DNA of 64,000 nt from Dipylidium caninum (taxonomy: Eukaryota > Platyhelminthes > Cestoda > Cyclophyllidea > Dipylidiidae): positions 806,001 through 870,000 of the forward strand of contig QEYB01000368.1 of NCBI GenBank assembly GCA_017562135.1, read 5' to 3'. The notes below the pieces were generated by a model that was not told where the DNA came from, ran no database searches, and saw nothing but the letters and a program-made list of their open reading frames with translations. This document shows positions 49,644 through 63,000 of this stretch, piece by piece. The stretch's first letter is position 1; the number at the start of each line of letters is the position of its first letter. The position numbers and the translations under genes are program-made.

Positions 49644-52600
49644 TCAAGGTGTCATGAATTTTGGTGCCTCACCAAAGATATGTGAGAGAAGAAACAGACA
49701 TAGCGCCTCACTTGTCCAGTAGCCTCCGTGTGACGTAAACACGTGTGTCAGGATGTTTTGTACAGTCAATTCTTCAGCTTCTAGTTGAAAATCGATACGA
49801 CCGCGCAGTTGGCTTTCGGATGGCGAGGGCATTAATTTCATCTCATCAGTCGGTTTCTCCCATTTGTCGAACAGCCCGGCGATTCCCGGTGGATGATTTT
49901 TCTTCAGGTAGTTTGCCAAAACGTTCACTTATTTGATGGAATGTGGAAGAGTATTAACACAAGTTTTTTACTTGTCCTATTTCCTACACTAGTCTCAATG
50001 GATCCTTATTACAGTTTCATGGTGTTTGCGGAATTTTGTTCTGATTAAGGCCAGCTTTGTAAAAATAACTAACTGATTCCCCGTGCTGTTTAGACAGTGG
50101 TCTTCATTTTTAAAAATGCTAAGATCTGTAGATTTTACGTGAAAGTAGTGTCTTACGTGCGAGAGTCAGAGACCTGGGGGTCGAAGAAGCATTCGGTTTT
50201 GATTGTAACTAAAATAGAATTTAATAAGATTCATTAAGAAGACGATTAATTTGTCAACTGTACTTCATTTCATACCTTCGATACCTTAGCCTTCTGTTTG
50301 CTGTTTCGCTGTTTTTCATTGAAACCAAAAGAATCTTCCATGAGACGCGTAGGAGGACATTTGGGGAGGTCAGGAACCTTGAGAAGTTTAGGATTCCCAA
50401 TAACAGCTGGTTGAATATTAGCATAGTGCTCTAATATTAGTGGTTCTAACCGATATGCCTAAAAAGGTAATTTTGTTGGATTCAACGATGTCAACATTTG
50501 GAACGTACAACTGGATCACGAGGATGAAATATGTTAAACAACCGAAAAGTCGTTTTACTGTTGTGCAGGTGGGATTCATCCCTGAAATGACACTGGCCAT
50601 TCAGGAAAGAGGTTGGAGCCTTGTTCTCTTCAGAATTCATGTACTCGTCGATATCGGAGTCGAAAATTTCATTTTTTGCTTGAACATCTTCCAGAGCTAC
50701 TTTTCCATTTGTCGGTTGAACGCCGCGTAGTGCAAGAAACACACCCAAGGGAGAACCAAGGCAAAATAAGTTTTCAATCTGAAAGTTGGAAATGTAATGG
50801 TAGTGTCATAGCCTAAAGCAAATTTACATTTCTTGGAAGGTATTGGTTTGAAGGTTTGCTGAACAGGGTTCTTGTTTTCCACATTATCTCGACTTTATGG
50901 TTTTAATAGTTAAACTACACCCGACAAAAAAATTGCTTTTTCTTATTAACAATGTCATACCTTAGGAAACAAATCTTCACCCGACGACCCTGACGTGTCC
51001 TAAAAAGAACAAGAATGCTCGAATCAATGGTACTTTCGGCTTCCAATCGCGTATTACCACGTAGCACAGGTTTCCCGTGGTAATATCATGATTGGGGGAT
51101 TTACCACCTCTTGCCTTCACCTTGGCCTATGGACCACTTAGTAAAAGCGACCTGTCAAAAGCTGCGAAGAATATCGCATCGATAATGATAAAGAACACCC
51201 ACCAAGCACTGTTGCACCAGCATTGAAGTGAGTCATGAGCATGTGTTTATTATAGCCAAAGGGAAACAGGTGGTTTATACATTGAAGAGACTGGCAGCCG
51301 ATGTCAGGAAGAAAGTTTAGATGAAATTATGTAAAAGAGAAATGCCAAATAACAACCCAAACCGCCAAAAAACAACCAGACTCACTATACGAATCAGATA
51401 TATGTGGACATATGAATTAAGTAGCAAATACAGAAGTTTGGCGTTTGGGAAATATCTAGGAATTCGAATGTTTACATCACTTCCGGGAAGGATAGCAAAA
51501 GCAAGGGAGTAAATTGCAATAGACGTAGTTAGCACACGTTTTATTTCCCTACACATCGGCGAGCAGAGTTGCAAACAAAGCGTGTGGTTTTGTGTGGTGG
51601 CTATATAATGACGGCATGACACCCGGTTAGAGCCACTGATCAGCAGACCTTAATCACCTTAGATCGTAAGGCAAATCACCTTCACTCAAAAGCCTCACCA
51701 GCAGAATATTAAGGGCAGGAGGAATTGAAATCAGGTACTCAGCATTTTAGAAATTATATTTCCTTGCGTACTGGTGTCCCCATCTTTCACCGTATAGTTT
51801 GACAAGGAGATATACAACCAAATTGTTACCTGATGAGACTTATTCCGTGTCAGAAGTTTTTGCTCTATTTTTGTTAGCCTGAAGAAATAAGAAAAGTAGC
51901 GGAGGAATGTGGGTTCGTGTCGTTATTGAAAAAATCAACATATATATGAATATATAACTTCCACTGATTAGTGATTCTCTGTGATAAGATGTCATCTAAA
52001 AAGTAAATTTTCGTTTGAGATTCGATTCGTATCTGGCTACGTGCCGAAGTTTCACATAGTCATTTGCCAGTATGTGAACCTATATAATTTGGTAATTTTC
52101 CAAGAAAGCATAGTCTAACATAACCATGCCTAATGCTAGTACAATAACAGCGATGATTGACAACAGGAAATGATACGATACTTGTGAATACCTTGTTATT
52201 ATGTTGCGAAAGGACAAGCTAAAGAGTATCTATCAAGTACCTGACATGTCGTGATATCAAGTCACAATTGTCGTAACACCTGTTCATCTTCTAAGTGCAA
52301 AAATAAAAAAGTATTTTTTCCTGATTCGTAGTAGCAATGGCATGAAAATTAAACAGACTGTCGGCTATCTGGTTAATTGCATTTTAGTGTGAAAAGCAAT
52401 TATCGACAAAGTTTGTGTAAAGATAAATAGCAATACTATTACAAAGTCCTGGATGATAATCATGGTAGCATGATCTGTCACTGTGAAATGTTGTATATCG
52501 CATAAAAGATGATAGTAAGAAATACGACAGGCGTATTCTTTTGTGATCGGTAATATAAATTATATGGTGTAAAACAGAGAGCTTAGATGCATTAAAACAG

Positions 52601-53947
52601 CAGAATTCTAACATCTTAGAAAAACTGGGCTGGATAAATGAAAAGTTATCAAGCTAAATTGTTTTTTACCTGTAGCACACGAATGTAAGGAGTATCTGAG
52701 TACATAGGTGTAGATTCTGTTAAAACATCAAAAGCCACTACAGCACCGAGAGAATGTGCTATAATAGAGACCTTTCCGCCACGTTCTACGAACTGTGGAT
52801 TGCGCAGGCAAAACAAATTATGAGGCGAACAACATCTTGATGAAATGCTCTCATAATCTCCATCCGCTGTATAGAGCTTGTGTAATACATGATGTCTAAC
52901 GCAGTGCTATTGAGGTAAGCACGAAGAGGATGACAATCTGTTATAGTGACACTGCGAATAACACCTTCATTAAGGGGCAGATTTGTACGCCACTCAATAG
53001 GCAAAAACTCCAAACGACCTTTATACTCAGTAAAGTATTTTTTTTGAAGTCTTGCACAAGTTTCTCGAAGTCTAAAAAATATAACGAAATAATCTTGCGA
53101 CAAAAAGCTCAACCTTATCTAAAACATTTCAGCGAGTAATAGGGAAGTCTCCCTGATATACGATAAAGGAACGCTAAACCATTTATCAACGATTTGAAAT
53201 TCACAAAAACTGTCGCAATCACCTTATGCAGTCCCAGGTAATACTCCCTATGGTTTGTCCAATCCCATGAACGATAAAAACGAGATGTGCTACCTCAAGT
53301 GGTTGGTCGTCCATAGTCGCAAGTTCATTATATCCTCTTGATAAAAGGACGCCTAGTACTTATTTCATAATCATAAAATTACCATCGGCCATGGAATATT
53401 TTTTCCTAAAGTAGTGAGCGGTCGCATTTGTATCCAAATAAACATCTCCATTGCGCAAGAACCTGTAATACCTGTTACTGACATTTAAAGAAGAGGTAAC
53501 TAAACTATAGTCTTATCAGTTCATACCAAAAGTCTTATTGTGCTCCGATATAGGAATTTCCGGTAATGCCAAGATTTCATCAACATACTTCTTCTCTATG
53601 GCATCTGATATGTTCTCTTCCAGCGGCTGCCAATTGTCAGTTCTAAACCATAAACCTCTTTGTATTGCTGCAGTCCGCCAAATATTACATCTAGCCACCA
53701 TCGGGATTTTGTCGCAGTTCCAGTAAATTGGAGTACACATTCGAGTGGAGAAATCAATCTCGAATAAACCTTCTCGAACCTCAAGTTTGCAGTCTCTTGA
53801 ATTTGGGAAATTACAAAAGTCATGGTATTTTAGTTCTATTCGTATTGAGTCATATCCAGAAAAGGGTTGGCAGGAAGGGTTGAGGTTTTCGCAGTTTAGC
53901 GGTTTATAGAACCACCTGATTTTTCCAAGAGGAAGGTTCTTTTCCAT
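49644..53947 (-). CDS. DDHD-domain intracellular phospholipase A1 (DDHD1/DDHD2/SEC23IP family)
   Basis: Cytosolic phosphatidic-acid/phospholipid lipase of the PA-PLA1 family. The first supported exon starts at the ATG at 53947 (MEKNLPLGKIRWFYKP, the WWE-like start) and includes LEVREGLFEIDFSTR and RGLWFRTDNWQPLEE. Then come YYRFLRNGDVYLD (53.4 kb), TMDDQPLEVAHLVFIVHGIGQ (53.3 kb) and the exon from 53071, KYFTEYKGRLEFLPIEWR ... TALDIMYYTS. The nucleophile elbow is IIAHSLGAVVAFDVL (Ser in A-H-S-L-G). The DDHD domain follows: LFCLGSPLGVFLALRG, FNIFHPRDPV-AYRLEP (50.8-50.3 kb) and GRIDFQLE ... FTSHGGYWTSEALCLFL (49.8 kb), with a stop at 49644. All catalytic regions are present. One base appears to be missing near 52828 (see findings). 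A sterile-alpha motif was not seen; exons between 52.67 and 51.05 kb were not settled, so the subfamily is left open. Confidence 0.87.
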
Positions 53948-55477
53948 TATTACCAGAAGATATGGGGCTACGTATTGCCGCTTGCCCTGGTTATTAGAGG
54001 CAGAAACCAACAAGCAGCAAACCGTACGTTTCCGTGACAAAAAATATGATTAAAATTTGCAAAGAGGCATAACCTTGATACTTTAGTTAATTCTAAGGAA
54101 TTAAGTGGTTTTAAATTAATTTAAATATTAAAGTATGATTTAAATTTTGCTTTGTTCTGTATTTATCCTGGTCGCTTTATGCATTGGTGAACCAGATACT
54201 GTGTTTGTATTGTCGAAACGTGTGGCCTGTAACTGTCAATGATATCGACGAATGTTGCTACCGATTAAACTGGTAAAGTTATTGCAGATGCAAACTGCCG
54301 CTCCAGGAAAAATACGGCCCAACTATCTCACCCACAGACCGCTCCAGCAAGGAAAATAAAAAGGCGATCGCGAAGAATTCCAGGGACCTAATTGTCGTGG
54401 AATATTTTTGCGAGCCTGGTTTAGCAGCAACCAGCTTGGCTATTCAGGCTGCTTTCGCAACCTCAGTTTTCGATAATAATTTATTCACCACGTTGTCCAC
54501 AGAGTGTACCATAGGAAGTCTCAGAACCTCTTATGCAGTGGCGTGCTCACTTCGGGACACACGTTTCGGAATTCAAACAATGTGATTAACTTAAACTGAC
54601 TTCTTATTGGTTCAGCCAATTTCCCTTTTCGGAAAGCAGTTGAATTGATCCGGAGCCCATGTTTTATATAATTTTAGTGAATAGTTCTGGTTCCGCCTTC
54701 ATTATATCTTTCGCTACCAACAGTTTATCTGCCTTTATTTTGTTTTTCGGATCTGTCAGTTTGTTTCCCCTTAGCCTCTCCTCTGGGGCCCTTATGTTCA
54801 ATTTCTCGTTTCTCTTCGTTAGGTCTACTTAATTAATGCGATCAAACTGAAGCACCCAACATAGTACAAGGTCGACTTTACTGCACCAGGTATGTTGTAG
54901 GTTTTTCCCATAATAATTTGGAAACAATTTTGCTTATGTAACAATTCACATGCGCTTCACTTTACTTTGCACTTCGTCCTTATTTAGGAAAAACCAGGCA
55001 AGCGCTTTCTTGTTTATTTCGGCACTGATCTGATTTACGAGACCCTCAGTAGCCGTCGTTAGCTGTGACGTTTTTGTAGAAAAGACGATCATCTGCTGAA
55101 ATGTTAGGATCGATCTTTCATCAACTGTCTGTACAATGATTTGAGACGAAAACCATTCGATGATATATTTTTGGGATAGGACTTTATATCTAGTATCATG
55201 CACTGTCGCCTCTCCGGTATAGGGTCTGGCGACATTGACGGTACTTGTCTATGAACAGAGGAAAAGAAACATATATCGGTGCAAATGTTGCTGTCATCCC
55301 GTGTGTTGCTCACGATAATGTTAGTCTCATGGTAATTGAAATGTTCCCACTATTAGCGCGCGCTTTCTACAAGCCTCTCCTAAGGTAACTAATCGTTTTA
55401 CCTTCGTAAAAGTTTTTATAACAGTTGTCTTTTATGAGTAATAACTTGTGTATAATTTTGTGTATCAAGGTTTAGTC
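53948..55477. other. Divergent intergenic region with an unassigned open frame
   Basis: Between the starts of the DDHD lipase and MGAT2. A minus-strand frame ending at 54946 (open from about 55240, no ATG near its start) encodes a neutral, Ser/Thr-rich segment ending NKDEVQSKVKRM. I do not recognise it, and overlapping frames weaken the case. A plus-strand frame at 54397-54585 is equally unassigned. Confidence 0.4.
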
Positions 55478-58400
55478 ATGCCACCCCCTCGACGGCTGGG
55501 TTGTCGACTTATAGCATCCTTCTGCTCTGTTGTGATCGTCTTTTTCCTCTTGAGGACCATCAATATTAGTGAATTTTTGAAAAATATGAAATTTGAGCGG
55601 TTTATTATTGATCTTACTCGCGCAAAGGTAAGTGTCTTGTTCTTCGCACCTACCTCAATAGCATTTAGTCAGATACTGCCTTGATACTACATCGATATTT
55701 TTTTAGCATAATATGGCTGTTTTTTCCTAATGTTTCCATGAGTAGAAGAGTCTTGCTATTTTTGAGTTTACTTTTTAACCTCCCCATATTAACATTTGGC
55801 TATATTTTTACAGTACGGCTGAGTACGGCCACATATTTGGAGAACAAGTAGTCAGTAGTGTTGAGTCCATATAACTTATTTTTCCAATGTTTTATTTCAA
55901 TAAGATATTTTCTGCATTCTATAAGTTAAGCACAGAATATCGGCTTTTGATGCATTTAATGTTAAATTCACATTATCCTGCAATCTACCAAGCCCTAACA
56001 TTTTGTTATGTAATCATTGGCGAGGCTGCTTCGTACCATATTTTTAATTTTGAAATTTCTCGTAAGCCGGAGGGATTCGTAGGTGACTTCAAGGTGACTG
56101 TTTTGTCTTGGGAATCAGTTTTGGGATATACGAATGACTTTTTACTTTATTTTAACCTTATTAGAGGTCTTTAACCGTTATTTTTGTCACTTCAGCGCTT
56201 AACCGTCAAAAAAGTATCTCTAGTCTCGAAGTGTCATCAAAACTTGTATGTATTCGTAGTTTTTCAGAAGACAAATAATGTTCGTTTTAAAAGTATGCGC
56301 AGAATCCGCTGAAATATGGGAGCATTTCGCGCTTACTGCAGATCCGCAACCTATAGGGTTTGGAGCCTATTCAAAGCCGAGCCACGATAAGTGCTACCCC
56401 TACTGACTCTCTTCCTATCGCCTTCTTCAATTCATCCGATCCTAAATGGACACCTGACAAAGCCGAAATCGTAGAAAATCCTCACTTACTCAGCAATCAC
56501 ATCCACACTATCAATGAAGCACAATATATTCATAACGTAGACATTTTTGGCGAAACTCCTCCCCTTTACATCTTTATTATCCAAGTACGCATTTATTTTC
56601 CTTTGTGGTTAGTGCTAATGAGGTTGAATTAATTTACTATAGTGATCGACATTCATGTTCTTAGGTTGTCTTAACCCGTGGTTTTTAAATCCTGGTATTC
56701 GCTTTTTAAGGGGGTTATTTGCGAATAGTTAATGTATAAACATCCAACTCATGCAGAACTGAATAGGTTGATTAAAAAATCCTCATAATGATACTAACCC
56801 TTACTTTCGGGTCCTGATATGGAGAATGCGCTAATAGATTCGCTTTTTCTTAGATTCACCGGCGTTTTACCCATCTATTCCACTTGATTGAATCGCTTAG
56901 GCAAGTGCGTGGGATTGAAGAGGCAATTGTGGTATTCAGCCATGACTTCTTTTCCCCAGAAGTAAATCGCATGATTGACGACATCCGATTTGTTCGTTTC
57001 TCGCAAATATTTTTCCCATACACTCGTCAACTCTTTCCTGATTCATTTCCCGGACGTGATCCGAGAGACTGTCGCGCTCCTGGGTATGTTGTTAGCCCCC
57101 TTATCATTTACTTTTTCAGTCACCACCTTTGTTTTCCGTTTAAGACATGAAAACCAGAGTTTGAGTTTCAATCCTTAGTTCATCTTTGTTCAGTGAGGAA
57201 TTATGTCCTGGTTGGAATGCCCACTTCCGACGAGAACTAAAACTATCACTGTTTTTATTGGATGCTACCTATTGCATTCAATATATTTTATCCTCGCAAA
57301 TAACTAAAAATCTTCAGAGATGGCGGGTATAACTATTGAGCCGTAAAAGGTTGGTGTCTTACCTTAATTTTCATGAGTGCTTGATGATTATTATTTGTAA
57401 GCTGCGAAGTAACTCACCAGTAATTTTTCATAATTTACTGTACAAATAACTTTTATTAAATCGGACGGACTTTGCTGGTTTACCAACTCGCACTATTTGC
57501 ATATTTGTGCACTACTAAACTACACTCGGCATCACATCGCTCGGGCCTTCTGACTAATCCGCTAACTATAAGCTTTCAAAACACTGGAAACTGCTTTCTA
57601 TCACTACGCAGAATAATGACGCGATAGGAAAGGGTGCAGAGTTCAAATGCACATCAATCGTATAATTTCGAGCCTGTGAAGAATTCAGATGGTATAAAAT
57701 GATCTTTGATAGATTTAACTTGAACGAATTGCCTCGTACTCAATAACGAGTGGTCAGATATTACTTTCGCGGTTGTGGCAGAATAAATAATTCCCTTTTA
57801 GAGAAAAAAATTGTCTCAATTTCGAGTGGCCTGATATAGCTGGCAACTACCGCGACAGCCGTTTCGCTCAAGTCAAGCACCACTGGATTTGGAAGGTGAC
57901 ATCGATGTCTTCAATTGTGTGCTCTATTCAAACACTCATCGTTGTATACCTTTTTACCTGCTCTCCTTTTTATTGCTATTTAGCTTTGTTTTGTGATGAA
58001 TAAAATGCTTATTTCAAAGTCCTTCAGCGGTCATTATATACTATTAGAAGAAGACTATATCGTTCTCAAGGACATATTTCATGTCCTTAACTTAACCACG
58101 CATCTTAATTCAACGTGAGTTATGCATGATTTCTTACTTTATTTGTTTGGCTAGCGAGAGATGTCTTTTGCATTACGATAATTGAGGGAAGTCAAAGTCA
58201 TACCGGAACCACACCAATTTGCCCCAAACTGTTTTTATCATAGCGACATTGACAAGTCAGTAGCAGTGGGTTTACAGTCAATCTCTATGGTGATCCCGCT
58301 TTATTTGTTTTCACCGCCAAGTCTGTAGGCATAACAATTGACTTTGAGATGACAGCTTTTTAGGAGCCTTTTCTGTTCGAAAATCCTACTTCGGCATGTT

Positions 58401-60044
58401 CCCATTTATTTTAGCTTCGATGTCATTGCATTGGGTTCCTATGAAGATATCCAGAGTTATAATTCACTTGAAACCGTAAGTTCTTGCGGTACTGAAGCTT
58501 CATAGGTGCCATATTTTCCACACGCCTTGGTGAATTGTAAAAGTGTAAACTTAATTTATTTTGGAGAATTAATGAATTAATCGCTTCTCCACCCTGATCA
58601 ACCTTTTATTGCACCAGTTCTCTGAACCACTTTTTTTTGTTCCTCATATAACGGACAGCATTGGTGCTTGACTTCAACTTGGACTTGTTTCGTAGAGAAT
58701 ACGATTTTTGGAATTAACTTACTTGATCGCCTTTTGAAACGGTTATTTTTGTCTAATCGAACGAACTGATTGCCGTTTTTATCCTGTCTGATAACTTATG
58801 CCAGTTTTACCACTTTGTCTTCTCAGGTACTCAAAACTCACTGGGTGTCATCCAAACACAACATGGGGATGGCGTTCAGAAAAAGCCTATTCGAAAATTT
58901 AAAGCCTTGTTGGGAAGTACGTGCCACTAGCCCCAGTTTTCCTTTTCCTGCTTTTTCCTGTCATCTAAATTTATTTTTCGAGTACTCTCAAACCAAAGGA
59001 ACTTCGACTTTAACAGTTTTCGCTACCCTTACCCATTTTAGACGCGAAACCAAACTTCCCCTCCACAATCAGCTTGCTTTGTGAAATTAGCAGCTCATGT
59101 TCCCCCATTTTGTAGGCATTTTTTATTAATTGGCCGAACCTTTGTAACTGTGATGTGGAGAGTCATACGATCTTGTTCACCTCTTTCAGTCATGTTGCCC
59201 AATGCACCCCATTCATTCTCTCCTGATTTATTTAGAAGTTCTGTGTTTACGACGATTACAATTGGGACTGGAGTCTTTCCTATATTGATAACCGTTGTGC
59301 TAAAGAGAAGCTGCAAGTCCTCCACTTCAAAAACTGCGGTCGCGTTTTCCACACTGGTTCTTGGTAGGTTATTCTATCGCTCTTGATGATCATAACTTGC
59401 AGATAAAAAAAAGCAAATATTAAGAGTACAGGAGAGCTTATGCGCGTTTTCCCTACATGCCTTAAACGCACCAGTAGAATCCTCGATGATTTTTTTGGTG
59501 ATGCATCCTGACCAAGCAGAGTAAGGCTCACTTGTATACAAATATCCTGAGTTTGTCTTTTTGACCGTGATTCCGCCCTAGTCAACATACTCTTAAATAT
59601 CAATTGACACATTATCCACATGTATTAAATCAGATTGTTAATTCAAAGAAGTAGAGGTGTTATTGTCCCAAATCGAAGGGGCACCACGAGATTGGAGGTT
59701 TTATTTGGTTTGATAGTGGCCTGCATAGCAAGAGTCGGGAGTGTGATAATGTGGAGGCGTCAGTCGCAGATGTGATGCAGCGTGTTTCGAAGGGTGTCAG
59801 CGAGAACGGCGGGAGTCTTTTCCCAAAAGCTCTAAGAGTGGAGGCTGGACCGGCCAGAAGGATGCTGGCGCGTCCCAACGGCGGCTGGGGAGACCCGCGC
59901 GATCACGCCCTTTGCCTTGCCATCCTAGGCGACCGATGGCTGCCCATTTTTCAACTGCTACCAAGTGTCCCTGATCACCGACGCCTCGATACTTTGGAAC
60001 CCCTGATTCCCGGCGTCTCGAACTTCACTCCCACCGTCCTGTAG
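55478..60044 (+). CDS. MGAT2: Alpha-1,6-mannosyl-glycoprotein 2-beta-N-acetylglucosaminyltransferase (GnT-II), 475 aa
   Basis: Golgi enzyme that adds GlcNAc from UDP-GlcNAc to the alpha-1,6 mannose arm, turning hybrid into complex N-glycans. Nine exons: 55478-55627, 56357-56584, 56854-57083, 57802-57895, 57984-58114, 58415-58475, 58827-58916, 59236-59363, 59729-60044. All junctions are GT-AG, all phases agree, total 476 codons with stop. The N-terminus MPPPRRLGCRLIASFCSVVI gives a short basic tail and a signal-anchor, as in type II Golgi enzymes. Family blocks in order: RGIEEAIVVFSHDFFSPEVN, FPDSFPGRDPRDC, FAQVKHHWIWK, GHYILLEEDYIVLKD (EED metal/nucleotide motif), DVIALGSY, SSKHNMGMAF, YDDYNWDWSLSYI, RVFHTGS-C and the end NGGWGDPRDHALC. 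The call was made from these blocks; both the EED and DDYNWDW motifs are intact, so it should be active. Confidence 0.95.
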
Positions 60045-63000
60045 CATCTCTGGTCGCTCTACTGCCTTCGCTTTTTTTGGCACAACACATCTTCGCTCTT
60101 TTTGCCAGATTTTATATTCCCTCCCTCGCCAAAAAGTACTTCTGTTCTTTTTGACGTCAGTTTTTTACTTGTAAATCTTGCAAAGATGTCTTTTATACTT
60201 ATACTTTTTCGTCTGAAGATCCGCTACTTTATTTCACTGGATGCAAATGTGCTACTACGCACACGCAGTAGTGTGAGTTGTTTTGCCGTCAATGGTTATC
60301 AAACACTATTTGATGCTTTAAAAACCCAGATTCGTATTATTTTAGGCATTCGTTTTGACGTGAATTTCATCTGTCAGTGATTCACTACGGACTATTTTAA
60401 GACGTGAAAAGTGGTAGGACATTAGAGAGATCGCTGAGGTATAATTGCTTCCAGAAGTAAGTGGGTGCACATCGATAATTTCGTCCGACGGTAGCAGCTT
60501 GTCCAATTTTATTCTTCTAAGTAGCTACACTCCTGGTTGCGTTTGTTGTTGCGGATTTCCTGGATAGGAAGAGGAATGGAGGTATGAAATTGCGTGCCAT
60601 TGATCAAGGAGGTTTCCTTCACAATTCAACAGTTTTATGTGATCGAGCCTCATTAATAATCGTCCTTCCCTGTGGAAAAGTGGGCTCGAGCAACGGACTC
60701 ACTGCCGTACTTATGTGTGGTGGGAAGATTTTGCGCTTGCATTTGACGAATGCAGTGGCAACGGGCGTCTGCCTGTTGCAGGCCAATGGCGCTGGATGCT
60801 GCTCCGGCTTCGGGTCTACTGTGCAGCCAATACGATTCGCTTCAATTACTTCCGGCCATTTTTTGTCTTCCAACTTTTAAGTACTTTGAAATACCGATAA
60901 TTATCAGTAAATTGAGGCTTTTATGCGAAATTAACCGATTCACAGAGGAAGGCAACGAGGGAACGCTGATGAACTGTAGGATTCCTGAGGTTTTATGCAT
61001 ACATCTGGAGTGTGTGAAGTCAAGTGTGAGACAGTCACCTTATACATAGGGAGGGGCGTTTTCACAAGTTACTTCAATTGGATTGAATTTACAGAAGTTT
61101 AGTTAACCTGAAACATGCCTCGGTAGGGGGTGTTTGCAGGTTTTTTCCGTCTGCTTTCCACATCATCATCGCATGACTGCAGTACATCCAAATTTGAGGA
61201 CTTTTGGAAACTAAACTGGCAATGATCTTTGCAGAACACAGGCTCCCAGGTCGAGGCCTCTGTTCCCTTAGCGGGCGGATGTGTGCTTGAAGTGTAGCCG
61301 TGCAGAGGAGTCCTCGTGGGCAGCGGGTCCGATCTGTCGAGTTTTGTCAGTGCGGAAATTCATTGTAATGGATTAGCCATTACGAAGTAGACGTGGTGTT
61401 ACCAAGAGGTGTCACCTATTGAAAGGAGAGAAAAGGTGGCATTATTTCAGCATTACATCCTCCACTTTGTTTACGCTAGGTAGGAGGGTTTGATATCTCC
61501 TTCCACCTGTCAGCAGTTGTCAGCAACGCAGGTAGCTCCGGTGCCAAGTGTTGATATTTATCAGGGGAAGATGGCAATGAACACGAGTCCTCCTTTTAAA
61601 AGAAGAACAAGGACATAAAGGGCCTGTGTGGCACTATTTTACTCAATATTTTTGATATTAATTAAAAACGGGAAATGCTACTTGGTCCCAACATTCCAAC
61701 TTTCCGTCTCCTCATGTTGACGACGGCGCCGGTGTGGCAGCGGACATGGGCAAAGGCAGGGGGCCAGGAACAGTGGATATGCAGCACCGTCTTGAGTGGT
61801 GGCGTTGAATAAGTTTTGTTCGGTTGCCCACGTCCTCAGTTATGACGTGAGGCCTCACCGTAGCCGCCCTGCTGTCGGTTGGGCAAAACCTCAACCACAA
61901 AAGCAATCCAAGCACGGCTGGAACAGTGCATAGTAGGCAAGAAGAAACAACCCTGTTGCCTAAATGTTATCGAGTGACAAAGAGGAAAGATTCAGAGCAC
62001 CTGAGCTTTTTTCGGCGGGGTGGGGAGAACTTCATTAGAATTTTATCATCCCCATTACATTATTATTTTATTTAATGTAAACAGAATGTGGGACGAGGCG
62101 ACCGGGGGGGACACTCTGGTCAGAGCGGAACGTGCGGGCCACGCCCTGTCGGTGGGCCATTCGCGCTGGCACAGCAGCGACCTGCTGTCCACCGCTGCTG
62201 CAGCAGCCGCGGCTCGGGGACGACGCGAATGGGCGACTGTTTCCCCCTGCGGTGTAGCTCTAACAACGCCTCAACTCTGAGTGTGTTTGGACGAGTGTGG
62301 CCGAGACGCAGACTCTGGATAATTGACAAATATGTTTAATTTCCATTAACTCGCCGAATATAGGTCTAATTAGAAGGTCTAGTCATCCCCCTATAAGTCG
62401 GAGCAAATACTTAAATCGAAGTACAAAGGATGGGACGTCCTTGTAATTACTTGAAATTAGATATAATGGTTGCTTTGAGTGAGGAGGTAGTCAAAAGAGC
62501 GGAATGTGTGTCTCGGTTAGGCTTTCAACGCGGAGACATCAACTATCCTCTCACCTGAACATATCGAAAGGCCGGTGTACACTTCATTCCGTACTATTTG
62601 TAAGAGAGAAACTTTTCCAATTAAGACGCATTTTGCCATCAGGAAGAGTTAACCCGCGGCTTCCCTTCCCGGTATGGACTGTTGCAACTATTTTTAATGT
62701 ATTCTCATCACAGGCATCAGCAACGGTAGTGGGATGTTCTGTTGGAGGCCGAGTTGTGAGTTTGGTAGGGGCCCCATTTCGGTCTGGTGGGAAGTCATAC
62801 ACTCGCAAAGTCGTTCAATTGCCTTCGGAGACTGCGGCCCGCACATCACCCATCTCGAATGGGCAAGTATGTGTTAGTGTTCAGTCCATCCCTTGGAGAA
62901 GAGCATCTGAAAGCTTCAAACAACCACCCGCACTTTTGTAAAATGCGCAAATTTTCGACACTGCACGAAAGCTGTGCGCACACAAGGGGATCTTGAAGGG

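Noticed and set aside
54946..55240. Minus-strand open frame ending NKDEVQSKVKRM
   Set aside because: No ATG at its start, no recognised family, overlapped by another frame; noted in the intergenic entry but not called a gene.
62504..62941. 145-codon plus-strand frame
   Set aside because: Basic, low-information sequence with overlapping minus-strand frames; no family resemblance or supporting splice sites.
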